NCBI GenBank assembly: GCA_021773035.1
Contig: JAJFKU010000073.1
Span: 1-64,000 of the forward strand
Source of the DNA: Woeseiaceae bacterium
GTDB lineage: Bacteria > Pseudomonadota > Gammaproteobacteria > Steroidobacterales > Woeseiaceae
DNA: 64,000 nucleotides
Direction of reading: 5' to 3'
Positions within the stretch are counted from its first letter, which is position 1; each line of letters begins with the position of its first letter. The position numbers were made by a program, and so were the translations under genes. Below the pieces are notes generated by a model. That model was not told where the DNA came from and did not search any database. It saw only the letters and a program-made list of their open reading frames with translations. This document shows, piece after piece, positions 18,780-28,882 of the stretch.

Positions 18780-18991
18780 CCACCGCAGCAACCCTGCCCC
18801 AGTTGTATCGGCGGGCATTTGACAGTACCGAACGAACAGTAGACACAGCAGTCGCCCGGGTTTGGTTTTAACAGTTCACTGCAGCCCGTACAGTCGTAGT
18901 AAAACTGACAGGCGTTCGTCGGCATCCGCTCGCGCGCCTCGTGGCCACAACGCGGACAGCTTATTACCGAAAACTCTTCAAAATCGGACAT
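18776..18991 (-). CDS. GDCCxxC zinc-ribbon-like small Cys-rich protein
   Basis: CPRCGHEARERMPTNACQFYYDCTGCSELLKPNPGDCCVYCSFGTVKCPPIQ. Confidence 0.8.
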   Translation of the reverse strand: MSDFEEFSVISCPRCGHEARERMPTNACQFYYDCTGCSELLKPNPGDCCVYCSFGTVKCPPIQLGQGCCGG

Positions 18992-19015
18992 GCGATCCCG
19001 GTCTTTTCACCGTGG

Positions 19016-19492
19016 TCATGTGAGCTCCTTCTCCCGCTCCACATACAGTTTCCTGAACCCCATCGAGTCATACAGTCCATCCGCAGCCTGGTTTGCCGCG
19101 AGAACGCCGATTCTCAGCCACTTCACTTCGTTCGCTCTGGCGAAGGATTCCGCTGCTTCCAACAGGCTGCGTCCAATGCCACGATTTCGAAACCCGGACG
19201 CAACGACCAGGTCGGAGATCAGGCCGTACTCAATGTCGCCATCGTGGATTTCGTCGCTCCTGACCTGCGCGAGAACCGTTGCGAAGCCAGCTACTTCTTC
19301 GCCAATCTCTGCGACAAGAACCTCCCCACGGCAATGCCGGCAGCGGTCCAGCATATGCGGTACGTAGATGTTCACGATCTCCGCGCCCGATGGCATCCGT
19401 GGCTCAATATGACGTTCAGCGTCCTGTAGTTCGATAAAACAGGCGCGAACTCCGGCCAGGTGTGCGGTCTTGTCAAAGCTTCGAATCAACAA
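19016..19492 (-). CDS. GNAT-family N-acetyltransferase
   Basis: ISDLVVASGFRNRGIGRSLLEAAESFARANEVKWLRIGV...LYDSMGFRK. Confidence 0.9.
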   Translation of the reverse strand: MLIRSFDKTAHLAGVRACFIELQDAERHIEPRMPSGAEIVNIYVPHMLDRCRHCRGEVLVAEIGEEVAGFATVLAQVRSDEIHDGDIEYGLISDLVVASGFRNRGIGRSLLEAAESFARANEVKWLRIGVLAANQAADGLYDSMGFRKLYVEREKELT

Positions 19493-19791
19493 TGTCCTGT
19501 GCTCAATTGTAATGCGGGTCTGCAGCGCGGCTCACCGAAGCTCCTGGAAAACCGCTGGTCGTTTGGGCCATCAGCATACATTACGGTGTTGCAGCATTAC
19601 TATTCACTGCTGCCCGTGAACTGATCACCACAATGGAGTCTAAACATCAGGAACCTGATGTCCGTCCGCATTGGAAGAAATCAACGTGAAAAAGAACCGC
19701 GTCCTCGGGGCGCTGATCGCATTCCCGCTTATTTGGGGTCGGAGCCCTTTTCCCTTCCGCCAGGCGATATACGAGTATTGAAGGAACTGCG

Positions 19792-20676
19792 ATGACGCGA
19801 AATCGGCTGGCACTGATTGCCTGGTTTGGGTTGGGTATTATCTGGGGCAGTAATTTCATCTTCATGAAATGGGCGGCGGACTATATCACTCCGCTGCAAA
19901 TCGTCTTCGTGCGCGTCGTGCTCGGCTTCCTGGCGGTACTTCTCTATGCGGCCGCGAAGCGCCAGTTGAGTTTGTCGCACCTCAAATACGTTCCACACTT
20001 CGCTGTCATGGCATGCCTCGCCGCTGCAATTTATTACTACGGCTTCGCGCGTGGCACGTCATTGCTTCCCTCCGGCATCGCCGGCGCAGTGAGCGGTGCC
20101 ATTCCGCTGTTTTCGCTGCTTGCCGCAGCCCTGTTCCTGCCCGACGAAACGCTGAACCGATCTAAGGTGATGGGGCTGCTGGTCGGATTTGCGGGCGTGC
20201 TGATGATTGCACGACCGTTTGACGCCGATCTGAGCACGGCATCTGTTGAGGGTGTAACGTTCATGGTGGTCGGTTCGTTAAGCCTTGGCGTATCGTTCGT
20301 CTATGCGAAACGATTCATTATGCCGCTCAGACTCACCAGCGCGGCTCTAACGACCTATCAACTCGGATTGGCGACGCTGATTCTTGCCTTCATTACACCG
20401 TTTGACGGCATTACGCTGATCGCCAACGACGCCCTGGCGCTAAGCGGACTGCTGCTCGGGCTCGGATTGCTGGGCACCGGGCTCGCGTACATCATCTACT
20501 ACTTTCTCGTTGAGGCGCTCGGTGCCGTCCGGGCCTCTTCCGTAACCTATTTGCCACCGATCGTCGCGCTGGCCATCGGTGCGGCAATCGTCGGCGAACC
20601 GATCGGAGCGCTGGATTATCTTGCCGCCGGACTCATCTTTGCCGGTGTTGTGCTCGTCAATCGAGCCAAGGCATAG
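19792..20676 (+). CDS. EamA/DMT-superfamily transporter
   Basis: Ten hydrophobic segments; IIWGSNFIFMKWA; GEPIGALDYLAAGLIFAGVVLVNRAK. Confidence 0.92.
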   Translation: MTRNRLALIAWFGLGIIWGSNFIFMKWAADYITPLQIVFVRVVLGFLAVLLYAAAKRQLSLSHLKYVPHFAVMACLAAAIYYYGFARGTSLLPSGIAGAVSGAIPLFSLLAAALFLPDETLNRSKVMGLLVGFAGVLMIARPFDADLSTASVEGVTFMVVGSLSLGVSFVYAKRFIMPLRLTSAALTTYQLGLATLILAFITPFDGITLIANDALALSGLLLGLGLLGTGLAYIIYYFLVEALGAVRASSVTYLPPIVALAIGAAIVGEPIGALDYLAAGLIFAGVVLVNRAKA

Positions 20677-20987
20677 GACTCAGCCAAACGCGTTGGCGAC
20701 AGCGCCCGGCACACGGAGCGAGCCGCAGCCGCTATCAGCGCAAGGTGCCAGACCGTCTGCTTGTCACAGGGGTGGTAGCCGTAGCGGCGTGTTTTCAGGC
20801 AGTGAAGCTCTCCGCTGTCGAGCAGATGGCGCGCTTCGCGGCCCTGCCAGTCAAATACCTCGCAACCGCGCTCGCAGTCCAGGACCTGGATTCTCGGGCC
20901 TGATTCCGGACTATTCAGGACCAGCAGACGATAGCGCGCCTTTTCAGGCTCCGCCGACGGTGGAATCAGATGAGCGATGTTGGACAT
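20616..20987 (-). CDS. Hypothetical small protein downstream of a Fur box
   Basis: 123-aa ORF; start lies 23 nt from a Fur-box-like palindrome. Its 3' end overlaps the convergent EamA gene. Confidence 0.55.
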   Translation of the reverse strand: MSNIAHLIPPSAEPEKARYRLLVLNSPESGPRIQVLDCERGCEVFDWQGREARHLLDSGELHCLKTRRYGYHPCDKQTVWHLALIAAAARSVCRALSPTRLAESYALARLTSTTPAKMSPAAR

Positions 20988-21009
20988 GGTTGGTATCCTT
21001 TTCGTTCGT

Positions 21010-21030
21010 TAATGAGAATGATTCTCATTC
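21010..21030. promoter_or_regulatory. Fur box
   Basis: TAATGAGAATGATTCTCATTC contains the palindrome AATGAGAATGATTCTCATT, close to the Fur consensus GATAATGATAATCATTATC. Confidence 0.75.
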
Positions 21031-21161
21031 GTATTTTACACGGAGAACAAGGATTGGCAACACTTTTTATTGAAATACGGCCGGCGAAGGCGGAATCCGG
21101 CCCCATTTCACGCCCGGGCATGGCATAGTGAGTTTGGACTCAGAAAGAACCCGAAGAACCT

Positions 21162-21380
21162 ATGAAAACCGCTTACGAGGCCGGCAGCAACATCGAAGCC
21201 CACCTGGCCATGCACCAACTGCAGCAAGCCGGCATCGTCGCCAGAATCGAAGGCGAGTACCTGCAGGGCGCTATCGGCGAACTCCCGGCGGCCGGCAACG
21301 TGCGCGTTCTCGTCGACTCGGGCGACCTCGAGGAAGCTCGTGCCGTTATCGCCGACTGGGAAGCTGCAAACGCTGACTAA
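21162..21380 (+). CDS. DUF2007-family (putative signal-transducing) protein
   Basis: NIEAHLAMHQLQQAGIVARIEGEYLQGAIGELPAAGNVRVLVDSGDLEEARAVIADWE. Confidence 0.85.
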   Translation: MKTAYEAGSNIEAHLAMHQLQQAGIVARIEGEYLQGAIGELPAAGNVRVLVDSGDLEEARAVIADWEAANAD

Positions 21381-21931
21381 CGCCCGTCAAACCGCTCTAT
21401 CGATCGCAACGCCAGGCCAAGGCGCAGTCTCAGATCATCATCGCGAAAACGAACCTCGTCACTGCTGAACGGGTTGTACATCTCACGCATGACCGCACGC
21501 GACACGGCTGACCAGCTCTTGTCGACGAACGATGTGCGCGTGCCGGCCATCGAATAACCCAGCCGATCGTGGTTCGGGTAACACTGCGACAGGAAACCAC
21601 CCCAGCAATAGTCGCCGTTCCTGTCGTCGTCCGGCCCCCATGACAACGAAATACCCGCACTCGATATTGCCGACGTGAAAGCCCGTGATACCGTTTTTGC
21701 CGCATGCTCGCAAACGGCCAGGTCGCCCTGTCCGAGATTGATCGTCCAGGGCCCTGAACGGCGTGAACCGTGTAGAGCCGCCGCCGAAACCTCCGTATAG
21801 ATAACACGCGCCAACTTCGCGCAACCGTCGACCGCGACCGGTATCGGTATCGGGGCCGCCCGCACCGCTGCGGCGAGCAGTCCGATCACCAATACACTCA
21901 CCAGCGGTGCGAAATTCCTCTTTGCCATCAC
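21377..21931 (-). CDS. Exported hypothetical protein
   Basis: Signal peptide LVSVLVIGLLAAAVRA; 184 aa; overlaps the DUF2007 stop by 4 nt. Confidence 0.6.
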   Translation of the reverse strand: MMAKRNFAPLVSVLVIGLLAAAVRAAPIPIPVAVDGCAKLARVIYTEVSAAALHGSRRSGPWTINLGQGDLAVCEHAAKTVSRAFTSAISSAGISLSWGPDDDRNGDYCWGGFLSQCYPNHDRLGYSMAGTRTSFVDKSWSAVSRAVMREMYNPFSSDEVRFRDDDLRLRLGLALRSIERFDGR

Positions 21932-22018
21932 CCTTCTCCTTCACCCGGTAAAACCTGAGCATCGGACAAACGTCGGGATTCCAACAGCGGCAAATCCCGG
22001 CAATTCGGCAAGAAGCGC

Positions 22019-22402
22019 CTAGAAGTAGGACCAGATCGCGACGATCAGCACCCAGATCAGCATGATGACGCTCGGCAGGTAAGACGTCACAAAGCCGAGC
22101 GTCCGGTTTTTCGGGTCCTGCAGATACGCTGCTCGGTAGATAAACCGACCGATGATGTAGACGATGCCCAGGCCGGCACCCCACAGCGGATTAACGTAGA
22201 AGCCATACATCCACAACGCCGGGACAAAGATGATCAGCTGCTCCAAAGTATTTTGGTGAACCCGGTTCACGCGTTCGAACTGCTGATCGCCGGACATGGC
22301 CGGTGCCGTAACCTTGTATTTTGGCCGCGCTCCACCGACCAGAACACTGAAGAACATGTACTGGACCAACGCCAGTACTGTAACGATGACTACTGCTTCC
22401 AT
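22019..22402 (-). CDS. MAPEG-family protein
   Basis: RVNRVHQNTLEQLIIFVPALWMYGFYVNPLWGAGLGIVYIIGRFIYRAAYLQDPKNRTLGF. Confidence 0.92.
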   Translation of the reverse strand: MEAVVIVTVLALVQYMFFSVLVGGARPKYKVTAPAMSGDQQFERVNRVHQNTLEQLIIFVPALWMYGFYVNPLWGAGLGIVYIIGRFIYRAAYLQDPKNRTLGFVTSYLPSVIMLIWVLIVAIWSYF

Positions 22403-22448
22403 GATTTCCCCACCTTTTGATTATTATTTGCATTAAGATCGCCTGCAC

Positions 22449-23771
22449 ATGGCCAGCGACCCCAAGCTCGATTTTCGCACACTTCTGTTCGGCAGGGTTT
22501 TCAGCCTGGAACGGCATGAATATGTCGCCGTCGCCTGGTCGTTCGCCTACTTCTTTTGTGTCTTGTCTTCCTACTACATCATCCGCCCTATGCGTGAAGC
22601 GATGGCCGTTGGCAGCGGCACCGACACGATACCCTACCTGTTCCTGGCGACTTTCCTCGTCATGCTCGTGATCACGCCGATATTCGGCTGGATCACCTCG
22701 CGCTATCCGCGACGCGTTTTTCTCCCCTGGATCTACCTGTTTTTCATCTCCAACATGCTTATTTTCTGGGTCATTTTCGGTCAGATGCTGGATGAAGGCC
22801 GCGACAACATCTGGCTGGGTAGGGCTTTCGTCGTCTGGCTTAGCATCTTCAATCTATTCGTCGTCTCCGTCTTCTGGAGCTTCATGGTCGACATCTATAC
22901 CCGCGAACAGGGTCGCCGGCTGTTTGGCTTCATCGCAGCCGGAGGAAGCACCGGAGCCCTGCTGGGAAGCCTCGCAACGAGCCTGCTCGTGGTGCGTATC
23001 GGCAATCACAATCTGTTACCGATCGCCGCGGGCGTGCTGCTGATTGCCGTTCTCTGCATTCGTCAACTGCGAAAGTGGGTATCGCACGAGCACGAAAACG
23101 ATGACACGGAAACCGCGGAAACAGAGAAGCCGCTTGGCGGTAACGCGCTCGCCGGTATCACCCATGTTTTCGGCTCAAAGTACTTTTCGGGCATTGTCGT
23201 ATCTTCCGTTATTGCCAACCTGCTGGGCACGGCGCTTTATATTTTCGCAGCGCAACTCGTCGAAACGTCGATCTCCGACCCCGACGAACGAACGCAGTTC
23301 TTTTCCAACATCAATGTCGCGTCGAATTTCTTCACACTGATCGGGCAGATGTTCATCGTCAGGCATGTCGTCAAGCGTTTCGGCATCGGTGTCTCGCTGT
23401 CCCTGCTGCCGCTTGCGTCGATTGCCGGCTTTATTGTATTGGCCGTCAACCCGCTGCTCGGCGTCGTTGCTTTCCTGACCGCCGCGCGGCGCGCGCTGGG
23501 CTTCAGTTTCAGCAAACCGACGACGGACATGCTGTATTCCGTCGCAACACTCGAAGAACAGTACAAAACCAAAAACTTCATCGATACGGCCGTGTACCGG
23601 TTTGGTGACGTTGTCGGCTCTTTTTCCATAAAATTCATGTTGGGGCTCGGAATTACCGGCGTATCGATTATCATGGTGCCGTTCGCTGCGGTCTGGGCAG
23701 CCGTTTCACTCTGGCTGGGACGCGATTATCGACGGCAGGCCAAAACACTCAAAGACAGCGGTGTAGCATGA
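22449..23771 (+). CDS. MFS-type transporter annotated-like NTP/NDP exchange (Npt) family
   Basis: SYYIIRPMREAMAVGSGTDTIPYLFLATFLVML...; RRLFGFIAAGGSTGALLGS. Confidence 0.8.
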   Translation: MASDPKLDFRTLLFGRVFSLERHEYVAVAWSFAYFFCVLSSYYIIRPMREAMAVGSGTDTIPYLFLATFLVMLVITPIFGWITSRYPRRVFLPWIYLFFISNMLIFWVIFGQMLDEGRDNIWLGRAFVVWLSIFNLFVVSVFWSFMVDIYTREQGRRLFGFIAAGGSTGALLGSLATSLLVVRIGNHNLLPIAAGVLLIAVLCIRQLRKWVSHEHENDDTETAETEKPLGGNALAGITHVFGSKYFSGIVVSSVIANLLGTALYIFAAQLVETSISDPDERTQFFSNINVASNFFTLIGQMFIVRHVVKRFGIGVSLSLLPLASIAGFIVLAVNPLLGVVAFLTAARRALGFSFSKPTTDMLYSVATLEEQYKTKNFIDTAVYRFGDVVGSFSIKFMLGLGITGVSIIMVPFAAVWAAVSLWLGRDYRRQAKTLKDSGVA

Positions 23772-24682
23772 ATAGAAACTGGACACGTCGTGAAGCAATC
23801 TCTGCAACTGCGGCGCTCGCCGCTTTACCCGGCAGCGCGTTGGCCGGCGACAAGCCGTCGATGCGAACCAGCAGCATTCCTTCATCGGGTGAGCCCCTGC
23901 CCGTGATCGGGCTGGGCACTTACAGCGTCTTCGACGTCGAAAGTACAGCAGCCGAAATTGCGACACGCCGAGAGATCGTCGAGCTGCTGACTGACAGTGG
24001 CGGCAGTCTGCTCGACACTTCACCGATGTACAACCGCTCGGAAAAAGTCATCGGCGATGTCATCGCGCCCGGTACAGATCGTAAGAAGTTGTTTCTCGCA
24101 ACGAAAGTCTGGACCGACGGACAGGCGGCCGGTGCCCGCCAGATGCGGCGCTCCGCAGAGCTCATGCAAACCGAGGTTATCGATCTGATGCAGGTCCATA
24201 ACCTGCGCGATACCGCACTGCATATGGAGACGATCCGCGAGTGGCAGGATGAGGGCCGAATTCGTTACAACGGCCTTACCCACTACACCGCCGGCGCCCA
24301 TGCGGCGCTGCTCCGCGAGATGCAGCAATTCAAGCCGGAATTCATACAGATCAACTATTCGCTGGGCGAGAGAGAGGCGGAAGATCGTGTCCTGCCCATG
24401 GCCAGGGACCTGGGCATAGCGGTTCTCATTAACCGGCCGTTTCAGGCCGGCCGACTGTTTGGAGCTGTCTCCGGCAAGGCGATACCGAGCTGGGCCGCGC
24501 CGTTCGCAGAAAGCTGGGGCCAGTTTTTTCTCAAGTTCATCATCAGCCATCCGGCGGTTAGCTGTGTCATCCCCGCCACCAGCAAGACGCATCACATGAT
24601 CGATAACCTCGGTGCCGGAACGGGCGAGTTGCCGGACAATGCCACTCGCAAGCGCATGGCAGAATTCTTCGCGGACCTTTAA
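23768..24682 (+). CDS. Aldo/keto reductase with Tat-like signal
   Basis: TRREAISATAALAALPGSALA; LLDTSPMYNRSEKVIG; ISHPAVSCVIPATSKTHHMIDNLGAGTGELP. Confidence 0.9.
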   Translation: MNRNWTRREAISATAALAALPGSALAGDKPSMRTSSIPSSGEPLPVIGLGTYSVFDVESTAAEIATRREIVELLTDSGGSLLDTSPMYNRSEKVIGDVIAPGTDRKKLFLATKVWTDGQAAGARQMRRSAELMQTEVIDLMQVHNLRDTALHMETIREWQDEGRIRYNGLTHYTAGAHAALLREMQQFKPEFIQINYSLGEREAEDRVLPMARDLGIAVLINRPFQAGRLFGAVSGKAIPSWAAPFAESWGQFFLKFIISHPAVSCVIPATSKTHHMIDNLGAGTGELPDNATRKRMAEFFADL

Positions 24683-24684
24683 CA

Positions 24685-25128
24685 ATGCAGAACACCGGTT
24701 TAGTTCGCCGTCTGGCGGCGATAGTTTATGACTTACTGTTGGTGTTCGCCTGCCTGGTAATGCTCGCTATTATCACGAACGCGTCTCTGGGTGGTGAGAG
24801 CGTATACGCCGGCGGGCCAATGTACGTGCATGCTTATAACGTCGCGCGCTTTCTCATTGTATTCCTGTTCTTCGTGCTCTACTGGTCCGGCCCCGGCCGC
24901 ACGCTGGGAATGCAATCGTGGCGACTACAGCTGGAAACATTTGATGGCGGGAGGCCGACAAAACGTATTGCTGCGGTACGTTTTTTCGCGGCACTGCTTT
25001 CGTTGGCACCGCTAGGGCTCGGTTTTCTCTGGCAACTCTGGGACAAAGACAAACTGACCTGGCATGACCGTATCAGCAAGACTCGAGTCGTGCATTATCC
25101 GAAAGTCGCCAAAGCCGACGGTAGTTAG
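24685..25128 (+). CDS. RDD-family membrane protein
   Basis: VRRLAAIVYDLLLV; GRTLGMQSWRLQLE; DKDKLTWHDRISKTRVV. Confidence 0.9.
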   Translation: MQNTGLVRRLAAIVYDLLLVFACLVMLAIITNASLGGESVYAGGPMYVHAYNVARFLIVFLFFVLYWSGPGRTLGMQSWRLQLETFDGGRPTKRIAAVRFFAALLSLAPLGLGFLWQLWDKDKLTWHDRISKTRVVHYPKVAKADGS

Positions 25129-26189
25129 CGTATACGCGACAGCGCAAACAGGGTAATTGCGACCAGTACGACAGAAGGCAACCAGGTCACAACGATCGGG
25201 TTGAGGTTGAAAACCTGCCCTGAATTCGCCAGCGTTTCACTCGCCAGATAGTAGGCAAGACCGATCACGACGCCGATCATCAAACGACCACCCGCACCGC
25301 CGCTGCGCAGGGAACCGAATACGAAGGCTAACGCCAGAACAGGCATTACAAGAACCGTGGAGGTTCTCGCCACCCGAAACCAGAACTCCGTCTCGTACTT
25401 GATCGCATCCAGGTCGTTGCGCTTCAGGTAATCGATATAGCTCAGCAATTCACGCGCCGACAGGCTCAGTGGCTTTGCGAGCGAGCTGCCGAGAAGATCC
25501 GAGTTCACCTCGAACGACTCTATGGACCGGGAGGTCGTCAAAACCTGCACGCCGTCGCGTTCAAACTGTGTCTCACGAAGATTCTCGAGGATCCAGTTGT
25601 CGTTCTCGTCGATACCGGAGTTTTCGGCCACTGCAATTGAATCCAGCTGGTCACCGTTAAAGCGGTACATATACAGGTTACCGAATTCGAGCTCGGGGCT
25701 GACCCGCTCCAAGTGCAGAAAAGTCGATCCATCTTTGACCCACGCCTCATTGCGGTGACTGTCGTCATCCTGCTGATATCGTGATTCGACACGCATGTTA
25801 CGTGCATAAAAATCGAGTGGTGGACCGATGAACTCACCCAGAAGGCCGGTCAGAACCAGCAGCACGCCGCCGGAAATCGCGACCATGCCCGCCAGTTCCT
25901 TCACGGACAGACCCGCGGAGCGCATGACGATTATTTCGCTGTTGCCGGCCAGCGCACCGAGCCCCAGCAGGGAGCCGATCAGGGTGGCGACCGGCAGCAT
26001 TTCGAACGCAAGGTTGGGCAGGCGCAGCAGGGTATAAAGAATCGCCTGAGCAGTCTGGTAGTCGCCTTGTGTGTCATCGAGTTCTGCAATGAACTCGAAC
26101 AAGCCGGCCAGCGCCAGCAACACGACCAGCACCAGCGCCGTGCTGCTCAGTATGGTCCGCATCATGTACTGACTGAGGATTCCGGTCAC
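25125..26189 (-). CDS. lptG: LPS export ABC transporter permease LptG
   Basis: VTGILSQYMMRTILSSTALVLVVLLALAGLFEFIAELDDTQGDYQ; pairs with lptF; GTG start overlapping the lptF stop. Confidence 0.92.
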   Translation of the reverse strand: MTGILSQYMMRTILSSTALVLVVLLALAGLFEFIAELDDTQGDYQTAQAILYTLLRLPNLAFEMLPVATLIGSLLGLGALAGNSEIIVMRSAGLSVKELAGMVAISGGVLLVLTGLLGEFIGPPLDFYARNMRVESRYQQDDDSHRNEAWVKDGSTFLHLERVSPELEFGNLYMYRFNGDQLDSIAVAENSGIDENDNWILENLRETQFERDGVQVLTTSRSIESFEVNSDLLGSSLAKPLSLSARELLSYIDYLKRNDLDAIKYETEFWFRVARTSTVLVMPVLALAFVFGSLRSGGAGGRLMIGVVIGLAYYLASETLANSGQVFNLNPIVVTWLPSVVLVAITLFALSRIR

Positions 26190-27283
26190 CGGAATATCCT
26201 CCGGTGCCAGCCGTTCTGCACGGCGAGCAAACCGAATGCAAACGCCAGCACGAGCCCGTGTACCCACCACAGGCCCAGCGCCGGCGGTATCGTCGACTGC
26301 TCAATCCACGCCTTCGCAGCGCTTAACATGTTGAGGTAAATAATGAATACCAGCAGCCCCACCGCCAATCGACCGTATCTGCCGGCCCGCGGCTGGCTGC
26401 GACTCAGTGGTACGGCCAGAATGGCCAGAATGATGGTCGACAGGGGCACCCCCAGTCGCCATTGCAGCTCCGCAACGTGCTCCGGCTCGTCCGAGCGAAC
26501 GAGGTTCATAAGGGTCATGGCACGCGGCTGCAGATCCGGTGCCTCCAGGCTCGGCAGGCGATAGGGAACGCCGTGCTCGGCAAACTCGATGACTCGAAAC
26601 TCCGAGGTGCCCGGCACTCCTTCGTAGCGCCGGCCGTTGTGCAGTACCAGCAGGCGAAAGTTCGGATCGTCCGACTCCACCATCTCGCCAAGCTCGGAGA
26701 TAACCACTTCGAGCGTACCGTCGTCCCCCACCGCTCTTTGCACGAAGACGTTCTCCATCTTGCCGTCCGGCGTCACGTGATTGCCGTAGACGACCGCGCG
26801 GTCAGGACCAAACGTCGTGAACTGACCCGGCTCTATGCTGGCCAGGTCGGCCTCCCGACGCGCTTCCGCGCCGATACGCTCGACCGCCGTCAGCGCCTGG
26901 GGTCCGCCGGAAATCGATAACCAGGCCACGCCCAGCACCAGCGGCGTCATCAACCACGTCAGCGGACGGTAAATTCCCGACGGGCCGACGCGACAGGCCA
27001 TCATGGCCGGTAGTTCGCTGTCGCGATACAAACGTCCCAGCGCGAGCATAGTGGCAAGAAACAGGCCGATAGGGACAAGAATGGTCAGGTATTGCACAGC
27101 GGACAGTCCAATAACGTCAAACGCCGCATTCTTCGGTAATTTACCCTTCGCCACGTCACCAAGCACCCGCGCGAACTGGTTGGTCAGAAGGATCAGTAAC
27201 AGAACCATCGTGACCCCGAGCCAGGTCGTGGCGATTTCGCGAAAAATGTAACGGTCGAGGATTCGGGTCACGGGTGTCCGCAA
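26186..27283 (-). CDS. lptF: LPS export ABC transporter permease LptF
   Basis: ILDRYIFREIATTWLGVTMVLLLILLTNQFARVLGDVAKGKLP; divergent from pepA. Confidence 0.93.
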   Translation of the reverse strand: MRTPVTRILDRYIFREIATTWLGVTMVLLLILLTNQFARVLGDVAKGKLPKNAAFDVIGLSAVQYLTILVPIGLFLATMLALGRLYRDSELPAMMACRVGPSGIYRPLTWLMTPLVLGVAWLSISGGPQALTAVERIGAEARREADLASIEPGQFTTFGPDRAVVYGNHVTPDGKMENVFVQRAVGDDGTLEVVISELGEMVESDDPNFRLLVLHNGRRYEGVPGTSEFRVIEFAEHGVPYRLPSLEAPDLQPRAMTLMNLVRSDEPEHVAELQWRLGVPLSTIILAILAVPLSRSQPRAGRYGRLAVGLLVFIIYLNMLSAAKAWIEQSTIPPALGLWWVHGLVLAFAFGLLAVQNGWHRRIFR

Positions 27284-27377
27284 TGACGTAGCTGTAGGTA
27301 GCTGAAACGGTTAGACTACCGCTTTTATTTTGTCCGTGACACCCCTACAACAAAACACAAAGGTGGCCTAAGGATTC

Positions 27378-28874
27378 ATGAAATATTTTACGACTACGAG
27401 CAAAGCGTCTCGCCGCGCCTCCGATTGCGTCATCGTTGGTATCTATAATCGCGGCAAACTGGGTATTGGTGCGACCGATATCGATACCGCCAGCAAGGGG
27501 CTCGTTCGCAGTCTCATCAAATCGGGCGATATCTCGGCGGAGGCCGGCAGGGTTGCTGTGTTGCCGGACGTTCCCGGTGTCAAAGCCAAGCGGGTCGCCA
27601 TCGTCGGTCTTGGCAAATCGGACTCACTCGATGCCATCGTCATGAGAAAGGCCGTCGCTGCGACGATCAAGGCCCTGGCGGATACCAAAACCCGACAGAT
27701 TCTGAACACGCTGACGCTCGAGCCAGCCAAGGGGTGTAATCCCTACTACCATGCCCGCCACTCTGTCGAGGCGATCGGCGATGCTTTGTACCGTTTCGAT
27801 CAGATGAAGAGCGGTCGCAAGAAGGCTCCGCTGCCGCTGAGTACGATCGGACATTCGATAGCAAAACGCGGTGATGCACGCCAATCCATGCTCGGCGCGG
27901 ACCATGGTGACGCAATAGCAAATGGCGTGGCTGTCGCCAAAGACCTGGGCAACCTGCCGCCTAATGTGTGCACGCCATCCTACCTCGGCCGTGTGGCGAA
28001 GAAGCTGTCCAGCGGTAACGGGAAACTGTCAACTCGAATTCTCAACGAAGCTGAGATGAAGAAGCTCGGCATGGGGTCGCTGCTATCTGTGACAGCCGGT
28101 GCCGTAGAACCGGGTAAGCTGATCATCATGCAATATAAAGGAGCTGGCAGCGACAAGCCGGTTGTACTCGTCGGCAAGGGCGTCACCTTCGACACCGGCG
28201 GCATCTCACTGAAACCCGGTCTCGGCATGGACGAAATGAAATTCGACATGTGCGGGGCCGCCAGCGTCATAGGTACGATGGCAGCTATCAGTCGGATGAA
28301 ACTGCCCATCAACCTGACCGTCGTCGTCCCGGCCGTCGAAAACATGCCAAGCGGCACGGCCACGCGTCCGGGCGACATTGTAAAGAGCATGTCCGGACAG
28401 ACCATTGAAGTCCTGAACACCGACGCCGAGGGCCGTTTAATTTTGTGTGATGCGCTGACCTACGTGAGGCGCTTCAAACCTGCCGCAGTGATCGATGTCG
28501 CCACCCTGACCGGCGCCTGCGTCGTTGCCCTCGGGCATCATCGTTGCGCTATTTACGCCAATGATGACAAGCTGCAGGCCGAGTTATTCACGGCCGGTGA
28601 CAACTCCGAAGACATCGGCTGGCCAATGCCGATGGGAGAGCAGTATGCCGCACAGCTAAAAAGCAACTTCGCTGACATAGCCAACATCGGTGGCCCCGGC
28701 GGCGGATCGGTTACCGCCGCCTGCTTCCTCGGCAAGTTCACGGATGGCATGAGCTGGGCTCACCTCGACATCGCCGGAGTCGCCTGGAAATCCGGAGCAC
28801 AAAAGGGCGGCACCGGCCGGCCTGTTCCGATGCTGTCCGAATTCCTGTTGTCGCGAGCCGGCGCCCTGCCCTGA
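27378..28874 (+). CDS. pepA: Leucyl aminopeptidase (M17)
   Basis: VGKGVTFDTGGISLKPG, NTDAEGRLILCDAL. Confidence 0.96.
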   Translation: MKYFTTTSKASRRASDCVIVGIYNRGKLGIGATDIDTASKGLVRSLIKSGDISAEAGRVAVLPDVPGVKAKRVAIVGLGKSDSLDAIVMRKAVAATIKALADTKTRQILNTLTLEPAKGCNPYYHARHSVEAIGDALYRFDQMKSGRKKAPLPLSTIGHSIAKRGDARQSMLGADHGDAIANGVAVAKDLGNLPPNVCTPSYLGRVAKKLSSGNGKLSTRILNEAEMKKLGMGSLLSVTAGAVEPGKLIIMQYKGAGSDKPVVLVGKGVTFDTGGISLKPGLGMDEMKFDMCGAASVIGTMAAISRMKLPINLTVVVPAVENMPSGTATRPGDIVKSMSGQTIEVLNTDAEGRLILCDALTYVRRFKPAAVIDVATLTGACVVALGHHRCAIYANDDKLQAELFTAGDNSEDIGWPMPMGEQYAAQLKSNFADIANIGGPGGGSVTAACFLGKFTDGMSWAHLDIAGVAWKSGAQKGGTGRPVPMLSEFLLSRAGALP

Positions 28875-28882
28875 CCGGACTC

